DNA of 5,892 nucleotides from Candidatus Acetothermia bacterium (lineage in GTDB: Bacteria > Bipolaricaulota > Bipolaricaulia > UBA7950 > UBA9294), in NCBI GenBank assembly GCA_003650505.1, contig QMQL01000060.1, positions 1 through 5,892 of the forward strand, given 5' to 3'. Positions 1-5,338 of the stretch are shown here, piece by piece (the first letter of the stretch is position 1; every line of letters starts with the position of its first letter). The translations under genes and the position numbers were made by a program. The notes under the pieces are model-generated. The model searched no databases. It had not been told where the DNA came from and saw only the letters and a list, made by a program, of their open reading frames with translations.

Positions 1-827
1 CATACGTTGGGAAGAACGCGATCTACGTTAACCCGAACATAAGGGAGGTCGCATCCCGGTTCGACTTCTCCCCGCTTCAGATCTCGGTCGGCCAAGGGGG
101 TGAGGTCTTCACCCCGACCGCTTCCGACTGGGTCGAGCTGACGGAGGGGTTCCTCTCCGGGACGTTCGCGGTGAACCCCCTCGGCCCTGAGCACGGATCG
201 GGGAGCGAGGGGATCCTCGTCCTCGAGGATGCGATCGACCCGACCCTCCCGTTCACCCTGAGCTACATGGGCGAGACGGCCGAGTTTTCCATAGCCTCCT
301 CTGCCGTATCGGCCGTCGCTCCGTCGCACGAGCCGGTCGAGGTGAATCCGCTTTCGGACACGGCCTCCCTCGCCGATCTGTTCGCATCTTCCGACTTCTC
401 GTCCGAGGGGATGGCCGCCCTCCTCGGGCTCGACGCCGATTACGTCCGGACCCTCTCCGTCACCGTTCAAGGGGGAGAGCTTATGTTCCTGTTCGTCCTC
501 CTCGTCGACCGGGTCCGGGACTCCTGGCTCGATCCGGGGCTGATCGAGAGGCTAGAGCCGCTGATCGGGACTGGTGCGGTGTTGACGGTCGTATTCTCAC
601 CGACTGGTGCGCCGTTCAAGCCGTGGGACTTCTACGTCAAGCAAGAGGGGACGAACTACTTCTTCTTCAGCGATGCCTCGTTCGTCGAGCTGACCGAGGG
701 GTTCATCCGTTCTGGCCGGGTTGGAGCGGGGGAGGTGGCGGCCGGGGTGATCAGGCTTCAGAGATGGGTCGATCCGGCGATCCCGTTCTCGATATTCTTC
801 GGTCCGAGCGGGGTGAGCTTCCCTTGA
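1..827 (+). CDS. C-terminal part of a repeat-containing protein of unknown function (5' end outside window)
   Basis: The frame is open from base 3 to the TGA at 825-827, so the gene begins upstream of the window; the GTG at 171 is only an internal codon. I do not recognise a named family. The visible 274 residues contain two diverged copies of one module. Copy 1 (bases 30-287) runs NPNIRE...SVGQGGEVFTP...WVELTEGF...DPTLPFTLSYMGETAEF. Copy 2 (531-824) runs DPGLIE...VFSPTGAPFKP...FVELTEGF...DPAIPFSIFFGPSGVSF. Each copy seems to be a short helix followed by several beta strands. A linker rich in Ser, Ala and Asp separates them (about 288-420), and a hydrophobic strand (LMFLFVLLVD) precedes copy 2. 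The protein ends right after copy 2. Repeated beta modules suggest an extracytoplasmic protein, but the N-terminus that would carry a signal peptide is missing. It is followed 34 nt later by maf on the same strand. Confidence 0.8.
   Translation, partial: YVGKNAIYVNPNIREVASRFDFSPLQISVGQGGEVFTPTASDWVELTEGFLSGTFAVNPLGPEHGSGSEGILVLEDAIDPTLPFTLSYMGETAEFSIASSAVSAVAPSHEPVEVNPLSDTASLADLFASSDFSSEGMAALLGLDADYVRTLSVTVQGGELMFLFVLLVDRVRDSWLDPGLIERLEPLIGTGAVLTVVFSPTGAPFKPWDFYVKQEGTNYFFFSDASFVELTEGFIRSGRVGAGEVAAGVIRLQRWVDPAIPFSIFFGPSGVSFP
132..152 (+). repeat. 21-nt direct repeat, copy 1 (encodes VELTEGF)
   Basis: This stretch matches bases 684-704 at 20 of 21 positions; the single difference is ACG versus ACC, both threonine. 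It marks the best-conserved core of the duplicated protein module, with a period of 552 nt (184 codons). Confidence 0.75.
684..704 (+). repeat. 21-nt direct repeat, copy 2 (encodes VELTEGF)
   Basis: Second copy of the repeat at 132-152, in the same reading frame. The surrounding protein is far more diverged than this core, so the motif is probably structurally or functionally constrained. Confidence 0.75.
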
Positions 828-835
828 TCATTCCC

Positions 836-864
836 CACCGTTCCCCTGAGCGGAGGGAGCGGTG
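836..864 (+). promoter_or_regulatory. RNA hairpin enclosing the maf ribosome binding site and GTG start
   Basis: Bases 836-845 can pair with 855-864 in a 10-bp stem with one T-G wobble (841-859) and a 9-nt loop (846-854). The 3' arm and loop contain the Shine-Dalgarno GGAGG (852-856), and the stem includes the whole GTG start codon (862-864). No T-run follows, so it does not look like an intrinsic terminator. The 5' arm starts 9 nt after the stop codon of the upstream gene, so a ribosome terminating there would cover and open it. That would fit translational coupling; the pairing is visible, the function is inferred. Confidence 0.5.
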
Positions 865-1461
865 AGGCTGATCCTCGCCTCCGGCTCCCCCCGCCGGTAC
901 GAGCTTCTATCCCTCCTCACCACCGATTTCATCGTCATCCCTCCGTCCGTCGATGAGGAGGGATCCGGCCCGCCGCGGGAGCGGGCGGTGGCGGCCGCGG
1001 TTGTCAAGGCGCACGAGGTGGCGAAGCGCGCCGGCGGCGTGATCATCGGCGCCGACACGATCGTTGCGATCGATGACAAGATCTTGGGAAAGCCGCGATC
1101 ACGGGATGAAGCGCGACGGTTCTTGGCGGAGCTGAGCGGCCGGGAGCATCAGGTGATCACCGGCCTCTGCGTCCTATCGACCTGGACCGGAACCGAGGCC
1201 GCCGGCGCCGAGACGAGCTCGGTCCGGTTCAGGGTCCTCGCGCCCTCCGAGATCGAGGGATACCTCGATACCGAAGAGTACGTCGACAAGGCGGGGGGCT
1301 ACGCGATCCAGGGGCGCGGCGGGCTGTTCGTCGAGCGGATCTGCGGGGATTACTACAACGTGGTCGGCCTCCCCCTCGGCCTCCTCCGCTCCCTCTTGCG
1401 TGAGGTGGGCTCCGCGTGTAGCCTCTTGCGCCCGCCTTCGGGCGGGGAATCGAGGAGGTAG
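862..1461 (+). CDS. maf: Maf-family nucleoside triphosphate pyrophosphatase (YhdE/dTTP-UTP type)
   Basis: Maf proteins are cytoplasmic house-cleaning enzymes that hydrolyse non-canonical or excess nucleoside triphosphates to the monophosphate and pyrophosphate. The 199 residues are normal for the family. The N-terminal signature LASGSPRRYELL is at residues 5-16, the GADTIV motif with the presumed catalytic Asp65 at 63-68, GKP at 76-78, and the C-terminal block DKAGGYAIQG at 142-151, followed by NVVGLPL. DKAG with YAIQG is the pattern of the dTTP/UTP-hydrolysing branch rather than the YceF m7GTP branch; that substrate call is inference. The start is GTG at 862 with GGAGG 5 nt upstream (852-856), and it gives the expected N-terminus MRLILASGSPRR. 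The last 16 or so residues go beyond the conserved core and are Arg/Pro/Ser-rich; they are encoded by the hairpin region before panB. The TAG is only 2 nt from the panB start. Confidence 0.95.
   Translation: MRLILASGSPRRYELLSLLTTDFIVIPPSVDEEGSGPPRERAVAAAVVKAHEVAKRAGGVIIGADTIVAIDDKILGKPRSRDEARRFLAELSGREHQVITGLCVLSTWTGTEAAGAETSSVRFRVLAPSEIEGYLDTEEYVDKAGGYAIQGRGGLFVERICGDYYNVVGLPLGLLRSLLREVGSACSLLRPPSGGESRR
1431..1446 (+). promoter_or_regulatory. GC hairpin with TTCG tetraloop at the maf-panB junction
   Basis: CCCGCC (1431-1436), TTCG (1437-1440) and GGCGGG (1441-1446) form a perfect 6-bp stem with a C(UUCG)G loop, a known exceptionally stable RNA tetraloop. It lies in the last codons of maf and ends 5 nt before the panB Shine-Dalgarno (1452-1458). 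No T-run follows, so it is not a standard terminator. A role in mRNA stability, processing or translation of panB is possible but inferred. Confidence 0.45.
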
Positions 1462-1463
1462 AT

Positions 1464-2321
1464 ATGCCGCAGAAGAAGCACAGCATCCATACGATCCAGA
1501 AGATGAAGACGACGGGGGAGAAGGTCGCTTGGCTGACCGCCTACGACTATCCGACCGCCCAGTTCGCCGAGGCGGCGGGGATGGACATGCTCCTCGTCGG
1601 GGATTCCCTCGGGATGTGTGTGTACGGGTACGAGGGGACGGTCCCGGTGACGATGGACCAGTGCATCGTCCATTGCGAAGCGGTCCGGCGCGGGGCTCCG
1701 AACACGTTCGTCCTCGGTGACATGCCGTTCATGAGCTATCAGGCGAGCGATGAGGAGGCGGTCCGTAACGCTGGGAGGTTCCTGAAGGAGGCCGGGGTCG
1801 ACGGGGTCAAGCTCGAAGGGGGGAAGCGCGTCCTCAGCCGGATCAAGGCGATCCTCGACGCCGGGATCGTCGTCTGCGGGCATATCGGCCTGACCCCGCA
1901 GAGCTCGGGGCAGCTCGGTGGGCACAAGGCGCAGGGGAGGACGATCGACTCGGCGCGGCCGTTGATCGAGGACGCCCTAGCGATCGAGGAGGCCGGTGCG
2001 CAGATGCTCCTCCTCGAGGCCGTTCCGCCCGAGGTCGCCGGGTTCATCGCACGGAAGCTCTCGATCCCGGTTCTGAGCATCGGGGCAGGGCCGTACTGCG
2101 ACGGCCAGCTTCTGATCGTCTCCGACCTGATCGGTCAGTTCCAAGCGTTCACCCCGAAGTTCGTCAAGAAGTACTGCAACGTGGCCGAGATCATCACGAA
2201 CGCGATGCGCGCCTACATCGATGATGTTAAGGCGGGAAGGTTCCCGGCAGACGAGCATTGCTACCATATGCTGAAGGGGGAGAAGGAGAAGTTCGAGGAG
2301 CTGATCAAGGAAGGACTATGA
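1464..2321 (+). CDS. panB: 3-methyl-2-oxobutanoate (ketopantoate) hydroxymethyltransferase PanB
   Basis: PanB transfers a hydroxymethyl group from 5,10-methylenetetrahydrofolate to 2-oxoisovalerate to give ketopantoate, the first committed step of pantothenate and coenzyme A synthesis in the cytoplasm. It is a TIM-barrel enzyme that needs a divalent metal. The 285 residues are a little longer than typical (about 260-280). Visible family landmarks are LTAYDYPTAQFAEAAG (24-39), LLVGDSLG with metal ligand Asp47, LGDMPFMSYQ with Asp86, VKLEGG with Lys116 and Glu118, GHIGLTPQS (139-147), LLLEAVP with the presumed catalytic Glu185, and SIGAGPYCDGQ (205-215). All key residues are present. The ATG at 1464 has GAGGAGG 5 nt upstream (1452-1458), inside the last maf codons, so the two genes are surely co-transcribed. 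The stop overlaps the next start as ATGA. panC, panD and the ketopantoate reductase are not adjacent within the window. Confidence 0.97.
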   Translation: MPQKKHSIHTIQKMKTTGEKVAWLTAYDYPTAQFAEAAGMDMLLVGDSLGMCVYGYEGTVPVTMDQCIVHCEAVRRGAPNTFVLGDMPFMSYQASDEEAVRNAGRFLKEAGVDGVKLEGGKRVLSRIKAILDAGIVVCGHIGLTPQSSGQLGGHKAQGRTIDSARPLIEDALAIEEAGAQMLLLEAVPPEVAGFIARKLSIPVLSIGAGPYCDGQLLIVSDLIGQFQAFTPKFVKKYCNVAEIITNAMRAYIDDVKAGRFPADEHCYHMLKGEKEKFEELIKEGL

Positions 2322-3595
2322 CTGACCTGAGAGACCGCCTGCGGATCCCGCGCGAGAACCTGGAGGAGATAAACCGGGCGATCCTTGATCCGAAAAACGA
2401 GATCGTAAACGAATTCCTCGCGATCGTCTCCCGTTACGGGACCCCGGAGGAGATAAACAGGAAGGCAAAGGAGGCCCGCGCTCTCCCGAACCTCCTCCGT
2501 CGCCTCGAGGAGATCGGCTCGCCGTACCGCGAGGAGATCGAATGGCTGGCCCGGATGCGCGACAAGGGGGCGTTCGTCTCGGTCTCCGGGTTCCGCCGTA
2601 AGGTCCTCGGGAATCGGGCCGATTCGACCCCGTTCAAGGACGACTACGCCGTGACCCTCGAGATAAGCGCCCTCCAGTTCTTCCCGTGGCTGATCGCCGA
2701 GGCGAAACAGGCGATCGAGAAGGGCGAGCTTATGCCCGGCCGCTACATCCGCGTCCGGAGTATGAAGGAGCAGGTCGCCGACAACGGGGACACCCTCGCC
2801 GTCGCCGCGGCGATGCAGATCATCGGAGCGAGCTACGTCGAGACCCTCGATACCAAAGGGACCGACGGCTCGAACATCCATCTGGGCGGGCCGGAGACGA
2901 TCACCGGCTACTTCGGCGGGGTCGGGGAGCCGAACGAACACGCCCTGCAGTGGGTCGACGAGTTCCTTGGCTACTACACGACCTACGGGATAAAGCAGGT
3001 GTTGAACATCAACCCGGGGACGGTCCTGCTCGGCTACTTCCTCCACAAGCTCGGGATCGACGTCGAGTTCAAGATCTCGGTCTACATGGGAAACGACAAC
3101 CCCTACGCCGCCCTGTGGACGTTGATCGGGGCGAAGCTCTTCGCCCGCGAGGACGGGACGACCTCCCTCGTCGGGTTCAACTGGTCGAATTCGGTGGACA
3201 ACGCCACGATCGAGGCGACCGCCCCGATCCGGAAGGCCCTCGGGTTCGAGGACGTCGTCCGGTTCGAGCACCACATCACAGAGACCTATAAGTCGATCGT
3301 CATCCAGCCCTACGACCGGACCGAGGAGCTCGTCGAGCTCGCCGATCACGTGAAGAACATCTCGGCCAAGCATGAGGGGGCCGGGCCGGAGGTCGATGCG
3401 ACCCGGGAGCATCCGTCCGACATCCTCGAGTACTTCCTCACCAAGGAGGAGATCGAGGAGAGGGGGCTGATGCCCTACCTCGAGCAGAACTACCTCGACA
3501 AGCACGCGGCGTTGAACCGGACCGCCGCCGCCCTGACCGAGAGGGGACTGTCGTTCATAGCCGCCGCCAACCTCCACCCGCCCGATCGTCGTTGA
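2318..3595 (+). CDS. Conserved-looking protein of unknown function, translationally coupled to panB
   Basis: I do not recognise the family. The start is placed at the ATG at 2318, overlapping the panB stop by 4 nt (ATGA), with AAGGAAGGA at 2307-2315 upstream. The same frame is open back to an ATG at 2258, but those 20 codons lie wholly inside panB and read as low-complexity Gly/Glu sequence. This gives 425 residues with no signal peptide or membrane segment. The N-terminal ~85 residues look helical and charged. The centre is rich in glycine and polar blocks typical of an active site: TLDTKGTDGSNIHLGGPET (176-194), GYFGGVGEP (197-205), VLNINPGT (228-235), SVYMGNDNPYA (254-264), VGFNWSNSVDN (285-295) and FEHHITETYKS (316-326). 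Alternating hydrophobic strands and helices would suit a TIM-barrel or other alpha/beta enzyme. I see no N-terminal GxGxxG Rossmann motif, Walker A or B12-binding DxHxxG motif. A metabolic enzyme linked to pantothenate/CoA or branched-chain keto acids is possible from the coupling only. Confidence 0.9.
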   Translation: MTDLRDRLRIPRENLEEINRAILDPKNEIVNEFLAIVSRYGTPEEINRKAKEARALPNLLRRLEEIGSPYREEIEWLARMRDKGAFVSVSGFRRKVLGNRADSTPFKDDYAVTLEISALQFFPWLIAEAKQAIEKGELMPGRYIRVRSMKEQVADNGDTLAVAAAMQIIGASYVETLDTKGTDGSNIHLGGPETITGYFGGVGEPNEHALQWVDEFLGYYTTYGIKQVLNINPGTVLLGYFLHKLGIDVEFKISVYMGNDNPYAALWTLIGAKLFAREDGTTSLVGFNWSNSVDNATIEATAPIRKALGFEDVVRFEHHITETYKSIVIQPYDRTEELVELADHVKNISAKHEGAGPEVDATREHPSDILEYFLTKEEIEERGLMPYLEQNYLDKHAALNRTAAALTERGLSFIAAANLHPPDRR

Positions 3596-3621
3596 AGGCG
3601 GCGGCCGGATTCGGCTAGACT
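3592..3621 (+). promoter_or_regulatory. Possible sigma70-type promoter for the glutamine synthetase gene
   Basis: TTGAAG (3592-3597, overlapping the upstream stop codon) and TAGACT (3616-3621) are separated by 18 nt; each matches the consensus at 4 of 6 positions. Transcription would begin near 3628, giving a leader of about 20 nt that contains the ribosome binding site. It is the only 51-nt gap between the plus-strand genes, so a promoter here is reasonable, but the match is modest for GC-rich DNA. Confidence 0.35.
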
Positions 3622-3646
3622 CCCGCTCGCACGAAGGGAGGGCTCG

Positions 3647-5017
3647 ATGAGCGACTACGAAGGTCTGAAGGGGCGGATCGAGGAAGAGGCGATCGGGTTC
3701 GTCGATTTCCGCGTTACCGACCTCACCGGGCGGTTCCGCCACGTCACCATCCCCGCGGATCGGTTCACGGAATCCCTCCTCAGCGATGGGGTCGGGTTCG
3801 ACGGTTCGAACTACGGCTACCGCGGGATCGGGGGGAGCGACATGGTCCTCGTCCCCGACCTGTCCACCGCCTACGTCGAGGAGCGCGACGGGGAGAGGAT
3901 CCTGACCGTGATCGGAGACGTCTGCGAGGCGGAGACGCGGACCCCGGCGGACGGGGATCCGCGTCGGATCGCGGCCGCCGCGGTCCGATACCTGCGCGAA
4001 CGCGGGATCGCGGACGATCTCGTCGTCTCTCCGGAGTTCGAGTTCTACGTCTTCGATGAGGTCCGCTACGAGATAACGGATAGAAGGTGCTGTCTTGAGA
4101 TCTCGCCGGCCGAGGGGGACGAGCGATCCGATAGAGGGTCTTCCGCCTACCACTTCCCCCTCCCCGAGGACCGCCTCTTCTCCCTCCGTTGCGAGATGAC
4201 GCGCCAGATCGAGGCGGCCGGGTTCGACGTCAAGTACCACCACCACGAGGTCGGCCGGCTCGGCCAGCACGAGATCGAGCTCGGGTTCGCCTCAATCCGG
4301 AGGATGGCCGACGCGGCGTTGATCGTGAAGTCGATCGTCCGGAACGTCGCCTCCGAGCTCGGGTTCACCGCCACGTTCCTCCCCAAGCCGCTCTACAGCG
4401 AGGCGGGGAGCGGGATGCACCTCCACCAGTACCTCGTCAAGGGGGAGGAGAACCTGTTCGCGAAGGGAGAGGGTGGCCTGTCCGAACTCGCCCTCTCCTA
4501 CATCGGCGGGATCCTGACCCACGGCCGGAGCCTGATGGGGCTGACCAACCCGTCGACCAACTCCTACAAGCGGCTCGTCCCCGGCTACGAGGCGCCGGTC
4601 AACCTCGTCTTCGGCTCGGGGAACCGGAGCGCCGCCATCCGCGTCCCGGCGTACGCTAGCGGGGACAAGACGAGGATCGAACTGCGGACGATGGATGCCA
4701 CCTCCAATCCGTACCTCGCGTTCGCTGCGATCCTGATGGCCGGGATCGACGGGATCGAAAACGGCCTAGATGCGACCCGGATCGGGTTGGGACCTTTCGA
4801 TAACACCGATCTGTACGCGAACGGAAGCGGCGAGACCGCCCCGCGGAGCCTCTTCGAAGCGCTCGCCGCCCTCGAGGAGGACCACGATTACCTCCTGAAG
4901 GGCGGCGTCTTCGGTGAGGACCTGCTGAAGGACTGGATCGCCGCAAAGCGGGAGGAGGCATCGGCCACTGCAACCCGCCCCCACCCGCACGAATTCGCCC
5001 TCTACTACGACCTCTAG
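3647..5017 (+). CDS. glnA: Glutamine synthetase, type I
   Basis: The enzyme forms glutamine from glutamate, ammonia and ATP in the cytoplasm and normally acts as a dodecamer of two stacked hexamers. The 456 residues match the type I range (about 440-470). Seen in order are the N-terminal beta-grasp domain with the ammonia-site loop FDGSN (51-55), SDMVLVPD (64-71), the metal-binding SPEFEFYVF (128-136), HHHEVGRLGQHEIEL (198-212, ligands Glu201 and Glu209), GSGMHLHQ (254-261), the ATP and glutamate segment NPSTNSYKRLVPGYEAPV (301-318, flap Glu315), NRSAAIRVP (326-334), RIELR (343-347) and NPYLAFAA (354-361), and the usual HPHEFALYYDL end. Catalytic residues look intact, apart from Asn55 where most type I enzymes have Ser (DGSS). 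The adenylylation context NLYxLPPEE is absent; the equivalent stretch reads DLYANGSGE, so control by adenylylation is unlikely. The ATG has AAGGGAGGG (3634-3642) 4 nt upstream. It lies 51 nt after the panB-linked unknown and converges with a ribbon-helix-helix gene 7 nt beyond its stop. Confidence 0.97.
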   Translation: MSDYEGLKGRIEEEAIGFVDFRVTDLTGRFRHVTIPADRFTESLLSDGVGFDGSNYGYRGIGGSDMVLVPDLSTAYVEERDGERILTVIGDVCEAETRTPADGDPRRIAAAAVRYLRERGIADDLVVSPEFEFYVFDEVRYEITDRRCCLEISPAEGDERSDRGSSAYHFPLPEDRLFSLRCEMTRQIEAAGFDVKYHHHEVGRLGQHEIELGFASIRRMADAALIVKSIVRNVASELGFTATFLPKPLYSEAGSGMHLHQYLVKGEENLFAKGEGGLSELALSYIGGILTHGRSLMGLTNPSTNSYKRLVPGYEAPVNLVFGSGNRSAAIRVPAYASGDKTRIELRTMDATSNPYLAFAAILMAGIDGIENGLDATRIGLGPFDNTDLYANGSGETAPRSLFEALAALEEDHDYLLKGGVFGEDLLKDWIAAKREEASATATRPHPHEFALYYDL

Positions 5018-5024
5018 GCCGGGT

Positions 5025-5198
5025 CTACTTCAGCTTCTTCTCCTCCCGGTCGAGGTAGTGAAGTATGGCGTCGACGACGAGGTAGTTGATCGACCGATCG
5101 AGCTTCTTCGCCAGGCGCTCCAGCCGTTCGATCGGTTTCTTGTCGAGCTTGCTCTTCGGAATATAGATCGACAGCGTCGCTACTTCGCTCTTGCGCAC
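5025..5198 (-). CDS. Small ribbon-helix-helix (CopG/MetJ/Arc-type) DNA-binding protein
   Basis: This 57-residue minus-strand gene starts at GTG (5198-5196) and ends at TAG (5027-5025). The protein begins MRKSEVATLSIYIPKSKL, then a helix KKPIERLERLAKKLDRS, a turn with INYL, and a second helix VVDAILHYLDREEKK. This is the layout of the ribbon-helix-helix fold: an N-terminal beta strand that inserts into the DNA major groove as a dimer, then two helices with the hydrophobic pattern LxxLAxxLxRSxxxLVxxAIxxYLxxEE. A strong AGGAGG (5213-5208) lies 9 nt before the GTG and 6 nt before an in-frame TTG (5201), so the start could be one codon earlier. Such proteins are transcription regulators or antitoxins; no toxin gene is adjacent, which favours a stand-alone regulator. 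An overlapping minus-strand frame from the ATG at 5241 lacks these features. Confidence 0.85.
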   Translation of the reverse strand: MRKSEVATLSIYIPKSKLDKKPIERLERLAKKLDRSINYLVVDAILHYLDREEKKLK

Positions 5199-5242
5199 CA
5201 ATTTGCACCTCCTCTTCTGATCCCAAAGATCCTTGGTTCATC

Positions 5243-5255
5243 CTGTAGTCTACAG
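5243..5255. promoter_or_regulatory. 13-bp palindrome, candidate operator of the ribbon-helix-helix protein
   Basis: CTGTAG-T-CTACAG is a perfect inverted repeat around a single central base (5249). It sits 45 bp upstream of the ribbon-helix-helix start and covers the candidate -10 hexamer of that gene. Ribbon-helix-helix dimers bind short symmetric sites and often repress their own promoters, so autoregulation is a natural guess. No second copy was noticed in the window. Confidence 0.45.
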
Positions 5256-5276
5256 CAAGCCACCTACACTCGACAA
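5247..5276 (-). promoter_or_regulatory. Candidate promoter of the ribbon-helix-helix gene
   Basis: On the minus strand TTGTCG (5276-5271) and TAGACT (5252-5247) are 18 nt apart, each with 4 of 6 consensus matches. Transcription would start near 5240, about 27 nt before the Shine-Dalgarno. The -10 hexamer is the same as in the candidate glutamine synthetase promoter and lies inside the 13-bp palindrome. Confidence 0.4.
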
Positions 5277-5278
5277 GT

Positions 5279-5309
5279 CAGAAACAAGCCGGCGAGGTCA
5301 AGGCCGGCT
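5279..5309 (-). terminator. Likely intrinsic terminator of the minus-strand gene at 5339
   Basis: AGCCGGC (5309-5303 read on the minus strand) pairs with GCCGGCT (5293-5287) in a perfect 7-bp GC-rich stem with a 9-nt loop. The minus-strand transcript then continues with a T-rich stretch (TGTTTCTGA). It lies about 30 nt after the stop of the upstream minus-strand gene and before the ribbon-helix-helix promoter, which separates the two transcription units. Read on the plus strand, the hairpin has no T-run after it. Confidence 0.6.
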
Positions 5310-5338
5310 CTCCTATCCCTTGGGAGTTTATGGCCCGC

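Noticed and set aside
1353..1925. A 190-codon minus-strand frame across the maf-panB junction
   Set aside because: It lies opposite two well-identified genes and its His/Arg/Pro/Asp-rich translation shows no domain pattern.
2258..2317. Longer start for the panB-linked unknown gene at the ATG at 2258
   Set aside because: The 20 extra codons lie entirely in panB and read as low-complexity sequence; the ATG at 2318 has a ribosome binding site and the classic ATGA overlap.
3604..3615. Short hairpin GCCG-GATT-CGGC between the unknown gene and glnA as a terminator
   Set aside because: The stem is only 4 bp (5 with a wobble) and no T-run follows; it is within the candidate promoter spacer and is likely chance in GC-rich DNA.
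2261..4270. A 669-codon open minus-strand frame antisense to the panB-linked gene and the first half of glnA
   Set aside because: Its translation is low-complexity (strings of Asp, Glu, Arg, Val, Leu, Gly and Pro), it crosses two well-supported plus-strand genes, and long antisense frames are common in GC-rich coding DNA with biased third positions.
5019..5049. CCGGG and CCCGG arms as a terminator for glnA
   Set aside because: The 21-nt loop and 5-bp stem are weak, the element lies within the end of the convergent gene, and no T-run follows on the plus strand.
5014..5241. A minus-strand frame from an ATG at 5241 that overlaps the ribbon-helix-helix gene
   Set aside because: The strong AGGAGG lies downstream of this ATG, and the translation has no fold pattern, while the other frame fits the ribbon-helix-helix family well.
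5025..5338. Toxin-antitoxin module around the ribbon-helix-helix protein
   Set aside because: No second small gene of toxin size on the same strand adjoins it; its 3' side is glnA and its 5' side holds a promoter and a terminator.
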